A stretch of DNA of 30,168 nucleotides from CAZXEJ01 sp964639895 (GCA_964639895.1 CAZXEJ010000025.1:1-30168), one strand, 5' to 3'; positions 17,675 through 25,448 are shown, numbered from the stretch's first letter. The notes: generated by a model not told the origin, from the letters alone. Translations and numbers: made by a program.

Positions 17675-18527
17675 CCGCGAGCGGGGCGTCGATCCGCCAG
17701 AGGAGGCGGCCGTAGAGAGGGTTATCGCGGCGGCGCTCGAAGAGGACGTCGGCACAGGCGACATCACAACCCTGAGCGTCGTACCCCCGGACACCACCTG
17801 CACGGCCGTCGTCATCGCGAAGGAAGAGGGCATCGTCGGGGGGCTCGTCGTAGCCGAGAAGGTGTTCCGCCGATTGGACGACTCCGTCAGGTGGCGGGCA
17901 CTGGTGGCCGAGGGCGAGAGGGTCGAGCCCGGCTGCAGGGTGGCAGAAATCACGGGCCGGGCGCGGCCGATTCTTTCGGCCGAGCGCACGGCGCTCAACA
18001 TCGTAGGGCGCATCTCCGGTATCGCCACGCTCACCTCGCGCTACGTCGCGGCCGCGGCCCCCTGGGGAGTGAAGATACTCGATACACGCAAGACCCCCCC
18101 GGGGCTGAGGGCGCTCGATAAGTACGCCGTCCGCCTAGGCGGGGGCACCAACCACCGAGCCGGGCTCTACGACGGCGTCCTGATCAAGGACAACCACATC
18201 CGCATCGCGGGATCCATAGCCAAGGCGGTCGAGGCCGTACGTTCGGCCCTGGGCAGCGGGACGCCCGTCGAGGTGGAGGCGCAGACGGAGGCCGAGGTCG
18301 AGGAGGCGCTGGCTGCAGGAGCGGACGTCATACTGCTCGACAACATGGACACGGCTCTCATAAAGCGGTGCGTGCGCAAGGTGGCGGGAAGGGCCAAGAT
18401 AGAGGTCTCCGGGGGGATGACCCTCGAGGGGGTGCGTGAGGTGGCTTCGCTGGGTGTGGACTACATATCCGTGGGGCGCATCACCCACTCGGCGCCGAGC
18501 TTGGATGTCTCAATGGATATGTTATGA
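17661..18527 (+). CDS. nadC: Nicotinate-nucleotide pyrophosphorylase (quinolinate phosphoribosyltransferase) NadC
   Basis: Joins quinolinate to PRPP, giving nicotinate mononucleotide and CO2. The sequence is unmistakable: EEDVGTGDITT near the N-terminus, RTALNIVGRISG, DTRKTPPGLRALDKYAVRLGGG with PRPP/quinolinate-binding Arg and Lys, LIKDNHI, EVEAQT, LLDNM and EVSGGM. I place the start at TTG 17661 because GGAG stands 7 nt upstream inside the end of nadB; a GTG 18 nt earlier in the same frame has no ribosome site. This gives 288 residues, the usual size. The overlap with nadB indicates coupled translation. A possible nadA promoter lies in its last codons. Confidence 0.94.
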   Translation: MNLHDRERGVDPPEEAAVERVIAAALEEDVGTGDITTLSVVPPDTTCTAVVIAKEEGIVGGLVVAEKVFRRLDDSVRWRALVAEGERVEPGCRVAEITGRARPILSAERTALNIVGRISGIATLTSRYVAAAAPWGVKILDTRKTPPGLRALDKYAVRLGGGTNHRAGLYDGVLIKDNHIRIAGSIAKAVEAVRSALGSGTPVEVEAQTEAEVEEALAAGADVILLDNMDTALIKRCVRKVAGRAKIEVSGGMTLEGVREVASLGVDYISVGRITHSAPSLDVSMDML

Positions 18528-18528
18528 T
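18501..18528 (+). promoter_or_regulatory. Possible internal promoter for nadA
   Basis: TTGGAT (18501-18506) and TATGAT (18523-18528) are 16 nt apart at the end of nadC. Initiation near 18535 would give a leader of about 60 nt. nadA may therefore be expressed both from here and by readthrough. Confidence 0.4.
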
Positions 18529-18594
18529 ATTTGTATCCCGCCGGATAGTTCGGGAACCTAACGACGATACGCCTCTTCCTGCCGACTATACACC

Positions 18595-19542
18595 ATGGAC
18601 GAAACAGCCAACATCACGCGCGCCATCGAACGGCTCAAGAGAGACAAGAAAGCCGTCATCCTGGCCCACAACTACCAGCTGCCCGAGGTGCAGGACGTAG
18701 CCGACTTCACCGGCGACTCGCTCGGCCTCTCACAGGCCGCAGCCAAGACGCAGGCCGAAAGGATCGTGTTCTGCGGCGTCCACTTCATGGCCGAGACGGC
18801 TTCGATCATCTGTCCCGACAAGAAGGTGCTCATACCAGACCTCGAAGCGGGCTGCTCGCTTGCCGACACGGTGACGGCCCGCCAACTCGAAGAGTGGAAG
18901 GCCGAGCACCCCGGTGCGGTGGTGGTCTCCTACGTGAACACGACCGCAGAGGTAAAGGCCCTGAGCGACTATTGCTGCACGTCGTCCAACGCCGTCAAGG
19001 TCGTAGAGGCCATCCCTGAAGATAAGGAGATACTGTTCCTGCCCGACATGTTCCTGGGCGCCTACGTGCAGCGTGTGACGGGACGCAGGCTCCACATTTG
19101 GCCGGGCGAGTGCCACGTACACGCCGCCATAAGGCCCGAGATGGTGGAACAACAACACCGTAACCACCCCGAGGCCGAGGTGCTGATACATCCCGAGTGC
19201 GGCTGCGTCACCTCCTGCATGTACTACCTTACCAACGGCTCCTCCAACGGCTTCGAACCTCACGTGCTTTCGACGAGCGGGATGATCAAGTTTGTCAAGG
19301 ACTCGCCCAAGCGGGAGTTCATCGTGGCCACGGAGACGGGCATCCTCTACAAGATGAAAAAGCTCTGTGCCGACAAGACGTTCTATCCGGTGAGCGAAGA
19401 GATCGTGTGCAAGTACATGAAGATGATCACCCTGGATAAGGTACTGCGGTCGCTCGAAGAAGACGTCTTCGAGGTCAAGGTGCCCGAGCAGGTGGCCCGG
19501 CGGGCACGACTCCCCATCGACAGGATGCTGGCCATAACGTAA
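18595..19542 (+). CDS. nadA: Quinolinate synthase NadA ([4Fe-4S])
   Basis: Condenses iminoaspartate from NadB with dihydroxyacetone phosphate to quinolinate, NadC's substrate. The 315 residues contain AHNYQLPEVQDVADFTGDS near the N-terminus and the three cluster ligands expected: Cys87 in AGCSLAD, Cys173 in WPGECHVH and Cys272 in EEIVCKYM. Its cluster is oxygen-sensitive in the family, which fits a neighbourhood with superoxide dismutase, though that gene is 4 kb away. No Shine-Dalgarno is visible before ATG 18595 (upstream bases CTATACACC), unlike most genes here. It completes a nadB-nadC-nadA set and is followed by a gene-free stretch. Confidence 0.96.
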   Translation: MDETANITRAIERLKRDKKAVILAHNYQLPEVQDVADFTGDSLGLSQAAAKTQAERIVFCGVHFMAETASIICPDKKVLIPDLEAGCSLADTVTARQLEEWKAEHPGAVVVSYVNTTAEVKALSDYCCTSSNAVKVVEAIPEDKEILFLPDMFLGAYVQRVTGRRLHIWPGECHVHAAIRPEMVEQQHRNHPEAEVLIHPECGCVTSCMYYLTNGSSNGFEPHVLSTSGMIKFVKDSPKREFIVATETGILYKMKKLCADKTFYPVSEEIVCKYMKMITLDKVLRSLEEDVFEVKVPEQVARRARLPIDRMLAIT

Positions 19543-20337
19543 CGGCACATCGCTCTGATTCCAACCAGTGCTGGACCCCCGTTGAAAGATCCCGGCCTGA
19601 CGTCACCACGCGCAGCCACGTCAAGCAGTACGAGGCTCGGGCCGTAGAGAGGCGCAGCGGCTGCGATAGACCCCTCAGGACCGCAGCCGCACGTGGTTCG
19701 AGGCGGCTGTTCAACCTGCCTAATCTCCTCACACCAGAGCAAAGGTCCGCCTAAGAGACGATCCCGCAACCGATAGATAGTCACCACATCAGCTAAGGCG
19801 AGCCGCCCTCCCGGAGGACCTCACCCGCCCCACGCCGCCCTTCCCTCGCGTCCATGCCACCACCCCATTCCTCCCTGAATCGGCCGGTACCAGATAGGAA
19901 CCACCCCCCCAGAGGCCACCCCTCGCGGGAACCGCGCAGTGCTGTTCCCACCCACTTCAGGGGCAAGACCTCCCCGGCACCGCAGAGAGCCGTGGTAGGA
20001 GTACCAGCCGCTATATGACAGAGAGAAAAGGAAATAGAAACCTCTTTAAGGACGATACGGCCGCACTGTGAAGGCAATACCCACGCACGCGGTCTCAGCC
20101 CTCCATCCGGCCGGGACGGGTTCCCAAGGGGTCGAGCGCGGAGCCCTCGAACGGGCGGTGAACTTCCCCCGCCAACCGGTGCACACAGAGTGCCGACCCC
20201 CATCCAACGGCAGCACGAATAAGGATGCCGCCATATCCAAGGGACCTCGAAAGGACACCTTCGGCGGTGGGAAGGTTGGGGGGAGCAGAAGTCGTAGCGA
20301 CACACGCAACCGCCCACTGCCGTACAGGAAAAAGGTA
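19543..20337. other. Gene-free spacer between nadA and tRNA-Met
   Basis: About 800 bp with no supported gene. Most is C-rich on the plus strand; an AT-richer patch lies at about 20010-20060. Open frames are low-complexity or run through the tRNA. The tRNA transcript enters from the right and meets a short T-run (TACCTTTTTCC on the minus strand) directly after its discriminator base. Confidence 0.55.
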
Positions 20338-20409
20338 TGGCGGCGGCAGGGTTCGAACCTGCGACACAGGCCTTATGAGAGCCCTGCTCTACCACTGAGC
20401 TACGCCGCC
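20338..20409 (-). tRNA. tRNA-Met (CAT anticodon), probably elongator
   Basis: The 72-nt sequence folds as a cloverleaf: acceptor GGCGGCG/CGCCGCC, D-stem GCTC/GAGC with a 7-nt loop, anticodon stem GGGCT/GGCCT (ending in G-T pairs) with loop CTCATAA, a 5-nt variable loop and T-arm GCAGG-TTCGAAC-CCTGC. The anticodon is CAT. A paired G1-C72 argues against initiator tRNA; a tRNA-Ile2 with lysidine cannot be fully excluded, but the GGCGGCGTAGCTCAG start is typical of elongator Met. CCA is not encoded (TACC follows the discriminator A). Confidence 0.95.
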
Positions 20410-20467
20410 ACCTATGGGGGCACGCAATCCGCCGCCCGAGGGGGGATAGGCACCCGACGGGTCAATC

Positions 20468-20495
20468 AGTATATCACAGGGGACTCCGTTTTCAA
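20468..20495 (-). promoter_or_regulatory. Promoter for tRNA-Met
   Basis: Minus-strand TTGAAA (20495-20490) and TATACT (20473-20468) are 16 nt apart. The start near 20461 gives a 5' leader of about 50 nt before the mature tRNA end at 20409. Confidence 0.65.
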
Positions 20496-20965
20496 CGCCC
20501 GAAGAGTAAAGAGAGACGAGCCTTCAGAGATGGACACGGCGCTCAAAAAGAGGCCATGGTTGACCCTATGTCCGGCGGGCCCGCATGGAGAAAAAGAGGG
20601 TAACGATACCGGAAAACCCGGCATCGTGGATTGGAGAGCCCAGGCGAACCATGGTCCCTCAAGCCCTCGATCGGAAACGGCCGGCCCGCCATCCACCCCG
20701 TCCCCCAATCCCTACTTCCCGCGCGTCACCTACCCACGAGAGGTCCTCTCACCCTCCGCTCGGCACATTTTGGCAGCCTTTTTCCGCAGGAAGACACTGG
20801 ACAATGCCCACCTCCCCCACTACAAGCCGTTGTACGACAAGCTCCTTACGGCAAAATCTCGGACAACGTTCCTCCCCTGCGCTCCCCACGGGACGGCGAC
20901 ATCGCGGCTCCCCGGACGCCGTAACCGCTCCAGCCCTCCTCGGCCACGCCAGGGACGCCACCCCG
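20496..20965. other. Gene-free spacer between M23 peptidase gene and tRNA promoter
   Basis: About 470 bp downstream of the peptidase gene. No ribosome-site-supported frame or RNA fold is recognisable, and no terminator with a T-run is seen. Confidence 0.55.
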
Positions 20966-21796
20966 TCACCTCAGGCTCAAATACCTCTTGGGGTTCACCT
21001 TCCTTTCACCCTTTATGACTTCGTAGTGGAGGTGGGAACCGGTGGCCCGGCCCGTGGAACCGACAAGCCCGATCACGTCTCCGGTCTTTACGGTCTGGCC
21101 CCTTATGACCTTTATACGCGACAGGTGGCCGTAGAGCGTCTTGAACCCACCCTTGTGTTCAATTATGACGGTCTTTCCCGTCCCCCTGTACCAGCCGGCG
21201 TGACGTACGACGCCGTCGGCCGTCGCACGCACGGGGTCCCCCCGTCGAGCCTTTATATCGATGCCCGTGTGGAAGGCCATCTTGTTGGTGAAGGGGTCTT
21301 TCCTGTACCCGTAGCCCGAGGTTATCCTACCGGCGACGGGCATCCCGAGAGGAGTGTAGCGATAGGCGTCGGCGAGCTTGGTCAGATTGTCTTCGAGAAA
21401 CTCGGCGTAGGAGACGGAGAGCCTGTTCAGCGGTATGAACTCCCCCCCTATGGGAAGGTCCTGCTTGACCCCCTTCTCCTGCAGAAGACGCTGCAGCTCG
21501 AACAACTTCTCTTCGACCCGCTTAAGCTTGTCGTTCAGCCTGTGCGAGGTCTCCTCGTCGATGATGAAGTTGCCACTGAGCTCGGTCAACTTGGCCACCG
21601 CCCTTTTCTTCTCGGCCGCGAACACCTTGGCCTTCCGGTAGAAGGTGTACGACAACCCCATCGAGACCCCGAGCAGCGCCGTCAGGATGAGGAAGACGAC
21701 TATGAAGAACTTCACATGGGGTATGCGTGCGCTGATGGTCCTCACACCCTTCCGGTCCGAGGTCACTATGAGCACCGTCATGGTATCGTCGCTCAT
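20966..21796 (-). CDS. Membrane-anchored M23 family metallopeptidase (LytM/peptidoglycan type)
   Basis: Probable peptidoglycan endopeptidase or envelope regulator facing the periplasm. The 276 residues comprise a short basic cytosolic head, one membrane segment (about 30-50), a predicted coiled coil (about 55-108) and a C-terminal M23 domain (about 150-276). Zinc ligands are His176 and Asp180 in FHTGID and His257 in HLHYE; His224 in LYGHLS is the catalytic base position. All are present, so the enzyme looks active rather than an EnvC/NlpD-like activator. The layout matches the coiled-coil M23 proteins common in Gram-negative genomes. ATG 21796 follows AAGGGGG. A leader hairpin and a promoter lie upstream. 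Confidence 0.92.
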   Translation of the reverse strand: MSDDTMTVLIVTSDRKGVRTISARIPHVKFFIVVFLILTALLGVSMGLSYTFYRKAKVFAAEKKRAVAKLTELSGNFIIDEETSHRLNDKLKRVEEKLFELQRLLQEKGVKQDLPIGGEFIPLNRLSVSYAEFLEDNLTKLADAYRYTPLGMPVAGRITSGYGYRKDPFTNKMAFHTGIDIKARRGDPVRATADGVVRHAGWYRGTGKTVIIEHKGGFKTLYGHLSRIKVIRGQTVKTGDVIGLVGSTGRATGSHLHYEVIKGERKVNPKRYLSLR

Positions 21797-21832
21797 ATCG
21801 ATCCCCCTTGGCGGTTATGGTCGATTGTTTGA

Positions 21833-21850
21833 CTGTAGGGCTTCCTACAG
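21833..21850 (-). promoter_or_regulatory. Hairpin in the leader of the M23 peptidase gene
   Basis: CTGTAGG and CCTACAG form a perfect 7-bp stem with a 4-nt loop, 37-54 nt upstream of the start codon and downstream of the predicted promoter. It may be an operator or an RNA hairpin affecting stability or translation. Role unknown. Confidence 0.4.
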
Positions 21851-21867
21851 GGAGGTGGCTCCGTACC

Positions 21868-21896
21868 ATACTATCGCCAAAGGACGGAAAAAGCAA
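21868..21896 (-). promoter_or_regulatory. Possible promoter for the M23 peptidase gene
   Basis: Minus-strand TTGCTT (21896-21891) and TAGTAT (21873-21868) are 17 nt apart. The start near 21861 gives a leader of about 64 nt that includes the 21833-21850 hairpin. Confidence 0.4.
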
Positions 21897-22272
21897 GTCC
21901 CGCCACGCTGCAAGACCACGGCGAAGGCCCCCTGAGACTCCGTCGAAGGGGGTGCCGCTACAGTGCGGCATATGCATACTCGGTGCCGCGTAGAAGCGAC
22001 CGGAGCCGACTCCTGAATTGCGAGGAAGACACAAACCGTAAGGACTCCGCCCCGAAAAGTCCAACCGATTCAGGCAGCAGCCACCCCTCCTCCCCCAACG
22101 TATCCCGCCCCTTTCCATTCGGCATGAAGCCCCGTCGCCCCCCGGGTGAGGGCCAAGCCTCGTTGATGAGGGCGTACCGTGGATGCGGGCGGTAGAGGTA
22201 ACCCCCGGGGGACCTCGGAAGCGGGAGTGGCTCGACTACTTGGCGGTCGAGGCCCCATGGGTGGGAATGCCC
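21897..22272. other. Gene-free spacer between VKOR fusion gene and M23 promoter
   Basis: About 375 bp downstream of the VKOR-thioredoxin gene. No supported frame, RNA fold or repeat is visible. Confidence 0.55.
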
Positions 22273-23115
22273 CTATCTAGACGCCCCTTCCCTCGAGCGG
22301 CGCCAGCCGTCAAACCCCGACAGGTAGGCCAACTCCGAGAGGGACTTGACCCCAATGTAACGCTTGCCCCCTATTATCCACGTGGGATAGCGTGTGATCC
22401 CCTTCTTCCTGCATTCAGCCGGATCGGAATTCCTGGGGGCGGCGGGGTCGCAGTCCACGTACGGGACGTAGCGGAAGGCGTCCCCGAACAGCCTCTTCTG
22501 CTTCTGGCAGTGCGGACACCAATATGTACCATACATCGTGGCGCCCGTAGCAGCCAGGTGGCGGGCCAACCTCACCTGGGGTGAATCCGAGCCGGCCAGC
22601 TCGGTCGTGGTGGACTGCGCCACGTAGGCCCCGAGTGAGACGATTACGAGGGCCGCCACGGTCACGACGGCCATGGCAAACGGCGTGAGGGGAGCCCGCT
22701 TGGGCCTGCCTACCACGAGGGCGACGAAGATTGCAAGAGCCAGAGAGGCCGACGCCACACAGAACGGACAGAGGGCCCCGATCACGAACAGCTCCAAGTA
22801 GGTGAGATAGGCGGAGAACGAGAGAGCCACCGAGGCCAACACGTACATATAGAGCCACCTCTTGCGCTTGGCCATGGGAACGGCGGCCACGAGCAACATG
22901 AGACCGTAGCCCACGACCCCCCAGACCGGCACGGGTACACGCAGCAGGGAGGCATAGGCGCTTTCCCTGACGGCGTCACAACCGCTTCCGGCCTCGCAGA
23001 AGGCGATTTGCGATGCAGAGGAGTATACGTAGGCAAGGTAGAGTGAGAGGGCAAAGCCCAGCAACGATAGCAGCGCCACGACCGTTCTTGTGATGTCCCT
23101 GCGTTCGCTCGACAT
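22273..23115 (-). CDS. Vitamin K epoxide reductase (VKOR)-thioredoxin domain fusion protein
   Basis: Bacterial VKOR reoxidises DsbA-like thiol oxidants using quinone, and here both modules are in one chain, so it should catalyse disulfide formation outside the cytosol. The 280 residues contain a VKOR domain with about four membrane segments (1-140), a fifth hydrophobic segment (about 144-166) and a thioredoxin-like domain. Cysteine pairs match the family: Cys40/Cys46, the quinone-site pair CPFC (116-119) and the thioredoxin-type CPHC (200-203), plus Cys222/Cys235. ATG 23115 is preceded by AGGGG; a GTG five codons earlier is less likely. It has its own predicted promoter. Confidence 0.93.
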   Translation of the reverse strand: MSSERRDITRTVVALLSLLGFALSLYLAYVYSSASQIAFCEAGSGCDAVRESAYASLLRVPVPVWGVVGYGLMLLVAAVPMAKRKRWLYMYVLASVALSFSAYLTYLELFVIGALCPFCVASASLALAIFVALVVGRPKRAPLTPFAMAVVTVAALVIVSLGAYVAQSTTTELAGSDSPQVRLARHLAATGATMYGTYWCPHCQKQKRLFGDAFRYVPYVDCDPAAPRNSDPAECRKKGITRYPTWIIGGKRYIGVKSLSELAYLSGFDGWRRSREGASR

Positions 23116-23235
23116 TAGGAACCCCTGCACCGCAGGTCGCCACAGTCCGGGCGACGAAGCAGCAAAACGCCCTCTCGGGAAGCATGGGACAGGAAAGCCT
23201 CACCCATACCGTCCCACGGCCCTAGAACACAGATT

Positions 23236-23265
23236 AATATACCCTCAACGACCGTCTTGTGTAAG
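23236..23265 (-). promoter_or_regulatory. Possible promoter for the VKOR fusion gene
   Basis: Minus-strand CTTACA (23265-23260) and TATATT (23241-23236) are 18 nt apart in an AT-rich island. The start near 23229 gives a leader of about 115 nt. Confidence 0.4.
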
Positions 23266-23362
23266 CGGGATGACAGACCCTAAAGTGTAGGACCGCACCT
23301 CCCCACCGGGAGGCCGCGGAAACGAAGCGGCTGAGATGCCGACCCCAGCAGGAGCACACAAA

Positions 23363-23400
23363 GGGCGTTCCACCCAGCGGAGAGAGAGGGAGGAACGCCC
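23363..23400 (-). terminator. sod intrinsic terminator
   Basis: GGGCGTTCC and GGAACGCCC form a perfect 9-bp stem around a 20-nt loop, 29 nt after the sod stop codon. On the minus strand the stem is followed by TTTGTGT. It is the best terminator candidate in the window. Confidence 0.6.
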
Positions 23401-23428
23401 CACAAATCGGCCTTTACGACTCGGTCCG

Positions 23429-24199
23429 CTACCTGGCCGCGGCCAGGTTCTTGGCCACCTGGTCCCAGTTGACCACGTTCCACCAGTTCTCTATGTACTC
23501 GGGCCTCCTGTTCTGATACTTGAGGTAGTAGGCGTGCTCCCACACGTCAAGCCCCAGTATGGGGGTCAGGCCGCGCGAGAGGGGGGAATCCTGGTTGGGA
23601 GTCGACGTGATAGAGAGTGCGCCGCCGCCGTCTACGACGAGCCACGCCCAACCGCTTCCGAACACGCCGGCCGCGGTGGCCGAGAACTGTTCCTTGAAGG
23701 AGTCGAAACTGCCGAAGGCACCTTCGATCGCCTTGGCCAGCTCGCCGCCCGGCTTGCCACCCCCGTTGGGGGACATGACGGGCCAGAACAGGGAATGGTT
23801 GAAGTGGCCGCCGCCGTTGTTACGCACGGCGGTACGGATATCCTCCGGTACGGAGTCGAGGCCGCGCAGGAGTTCCTCTATGCTCTTGCCCTGAAGCTCA
23901 GGATGCTTCTCGAGAGCGGCGTTGAGCTTGTTCACGTATCCCTGGTGGTGCTTTGTATAGTGTATCTCCATCGTCCTAGCGTCGATGTACGGCTCCAGGG
24001 CGTTGAAGTCGTAGGGAAGCTTTGGCAGTTCAAAGGGCATGGCGCTACCTCCTTTGGTTTTGTTTTTCTTCCGGCCGGCTCGAGCGCGGGTCGATGGAAA
24101 CGGGCTCAGCAAGAGAGCGGAAACCGACCATACGGCGGTCTTGAGAAACCGCCTCCGCCCAAAGCCACCGGAGCACTCGGTTTTACTGTCGCTGTCCAT
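23429..24199 (-). CDS. sodA: Superoxide dismutase, Mn-type, with Tat-like leader and internal cytosolic start
   Basis: Converts superoxide to oxygen and peroxide. From ATG 24199 (GGAGG upstream) the 256-residue form begins with a twin-arginine-like leader: GRRRFLK, a hydrophobic stretch and an ARA cleavage-like site near residue 41. At residue 54 an in-frame ATG (24040) follows a perfect AAGGAGGT with 6-nt spacing and begins a complete 203-residue SOD (MPFELPKLPYDF). Metal ligands in that short numbering are His27, His82, Asp165 and His169. Gln150 in TPNQDSPL and the GLDVWEHAYYLKYQNRRPEY block point to Mn rather than Fe, though dual-metal use is possible. Two products, one exported and one cytosolic, look likely. 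A consensus promoter drives it. Confidence 0.93.
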   Translation of the reverse strand: MDSDSKTECSGGFGRRRFLKTAVWSVSALLLSPFPSTRARAGRKKNKTKGGSAMPFELPKLPYDFNALEPYIDARTMEIHYTKHHQGYVNKLNAALEKHPELQGKSIEELLRGLDSVPEDIRTAVRNNGGGHFNHSLFWPVMSPNGGGKPGGELAKAIEGAFGSFDSFKEQFSATAAGVFGSGWAWLVVDGGGALSITSTPNQDSPLSRGLTPILGLDVWEHAYYLKYQNRRPEYIENWWNVVNWDQVAKNLAAAR

Positions 24200-24223
24200 C
24201 GGCTAAAATCCTCCAGGGGCGGG

Positions 24224-24253
24224 TTGGGTTGCAGCCCACGAGCAGATTATAAT
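24224..24253 (+). promoter_or_regulatory. Possible divergent mlaF promoter sharing the sod -10
   Basis: The octamer ATTATAAT (24246-24253) is its own reverse complement, so it gives TATAAT on the plus strand as well. A poor TTGGGT lies 18 nt upstream at 24224-24229. The leader to mlaF would be about 145 nt. Speculative. Confidence 0.25.
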
Positions 24254-24274
24254 TCCCGTAGGAGGGGGTGTCAA
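24246..24274 (-). promoter_or_regulatory. Consensus sigma-70 promoter for sod
   Basis: Minus-strand TTGACA (24274-24269) and TATAAT (24251-24246) are exactly 17 nt apart, a perfect consensus pair. The start near 24239 gives a leader of about 40 nt to ATG 24199. It is the strongest promoter in the window. Confidence 0.85.
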
Positions 24275-24294
24275 AGATTTAGTATACCTAATCT
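24275..24294. promoter_or_regulatory. Operator-like palindrome abutting the sod -35 box
   Basis: AGATTTAGTATACCTAATCT matches its reverse complement at 16 of 20 positions (arms AGATT/AATCT, core GTATAC). It begins directly after the sod -35 box, a usual place for an activator or repressor site. I cannot assign the regulator, and no regulator gene is adjacent. Confidence 0.55.
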
Positions 24295-24404
24295 ATTCCC
24301 CCAATAAGCCAATATCGACCATCGGAGTGGCGACGTCACCGCCTCATGAGGACGGGCTGAGAGCCGCGCGGTAGGCAAGCAACGCCAACATGGAGCAGCA
24401 ACAC

Positions 24405-25154
24405 ATGCACGTTATAGAGCTTCGCGACGTACACAAGTCTTTCAACTCCAAGGTGGTGCACGACGGGTTGAACCTGGGGGTGAGGAAAGGCGAGATCATA
24501 ACCGTCCTCGGGGGCAGCGGTTCGGGCAAGAGCGTACTTCTCAAGGAGATAGCAGGCCTCATAAGACCCGACAGCGGCGCCGTCCTGATCGAGGGTGAGA
24601 ACATCGTGGACATGGACGAGCGCGAGCTCATACGGATACGGAAGAAGATGGGGATGCTCTTCCAGGGCGGGGCGCTATTCGACTCGCTCACCGTTGGCGA
24701 GAACGTGGCCTTCCCGCTGCGCGAGCACACAGACTACGGAGAAGAAGAGATAAGGCGCATAGTGGCCGACAAGCTGGAGCTCGTCGGCCTGCCCGGGATC
24801 GAAGACAAGATGCCGTCCGACCTGAGCGGAGGAATGAAGAAGCGCGTCGCACTCGCCCGCGCCATGGCTCTCGACCCGCAGATCCTGCTCTACGACGAGC
24901 CCACAACGGGACTCGACCCTCCCAACACACAAAGGATAAACAACCTCATTCTCCACCTGCAGCGCGAGTTCCGCGTGACGGGCGTTGTGATCACCCACGA
25001 CGTGGCAAGCGCATTCTACGTCTCGGACAGGATTGCGTTCCTATGCGACGGCAAGATCATATTCACCGGCACGGTCGAAGAGGCCAAACAAAGCGGGGTG
25101 CCCGCACTGGACGACTTCATCCACGCTCGGCTGAGGGAGGAGGCCTGTGCGTAA
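24405..25154 (+). CDS. mlaF: ABC transporter ATP-binding protein, MlaF type
   Basis: ATPase of the Mla phospholipid-transport complex (MlaFEDB), at the inner-membrane face. The 249 residues have Walker A GGSGSGKS (36-43), Q-loop in LFQGGALFDSLTVGENVAFPL (from residue 85), a stretch typical of MlaF, signature LSGGMKKR (140-147), Walker B LLYDEPTTGLDP (161-172) and switch His198 in ITHD. I choose ATG 24405 because GGAG precedes it by 9 nt; ATG 24390 in the same frame lacks a ribosome site. The permease mlaE and the MCE protein mlaD, usually adjacent, are absent: a 290-bp spacer follows and sod lies upstream. A role in another MCE system is possible. Confidence 0.88.
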   Translation: MHVIELRDVHKSFNSKVVHDGLNLGVRKGEIITVLGGSGSGKSVLLKEIAGLIRPDSGAVLIEGENIVDMDERELIRIRKKMGMLFQGGALFDSLTVGENVAFPLREHTDYGEEEIRRIVADKLELVGLPGIEDKMPSDLSGGMKKRVALARAMALDPQILLYDEPTTGLDPPNTQRINNLILHLQREFRVTGVVITHDVASAFYVSDRIAFLCDGKIIFTGTVEEAKQSGVPALDDFIHARLREEACA

Positions 25155-25448
25155 CCCACCGGAGGGGAGCCAGCGTGTGTGCCGGCGATCCCACAGGTCC
25201 GCACGACCGGCACCCCGTTCTCCGCAATTCATCCGCTCACCTAAGAGTGGGAACTCCCGTGCAGTGGGGCGCGAGCCCATTGTTGCACAAACCGCCGGGG
25301 GAACACGCAGCGGGACGTCGCCTAGACACACACGAGCGATGGGTCGGCGGCGTAATGGAACCCGCAAGGCAAGAGACGGCTACTCACACGGCTCGGGTGG
25401 GAGTAGATCTCCGCGCGCGATGGGGAGGGGGCCCGCACGTTCCGTGGC
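25155..25448. other. Gene-free spacer between convergent mlaF and a hypothetical gene
   Basis: About 290 bp. A short inverted repeat CTACTC...GAGTAG lies at 25379-25407, without T-run. C and G are more balanced here than in the other spacers. No coding signal is seen and no mlaE or mlaD remnant is recognisable. Confidence 0.5.

Noticed and set aside
16544..18034. 496-codon open frame antisense to nadB and nadC
   Set aside because: It mirrors conserved genes; translation is low-complexity without domains, as expected from GC-rich codon use on the opposite strand.
20585..21832. 415-codon plus-strand frame across the spacer and the M23 gene
   Set aside because: Most of it is the complement of the M23 peptidase gene, whose motifs and ribosome site are clear.
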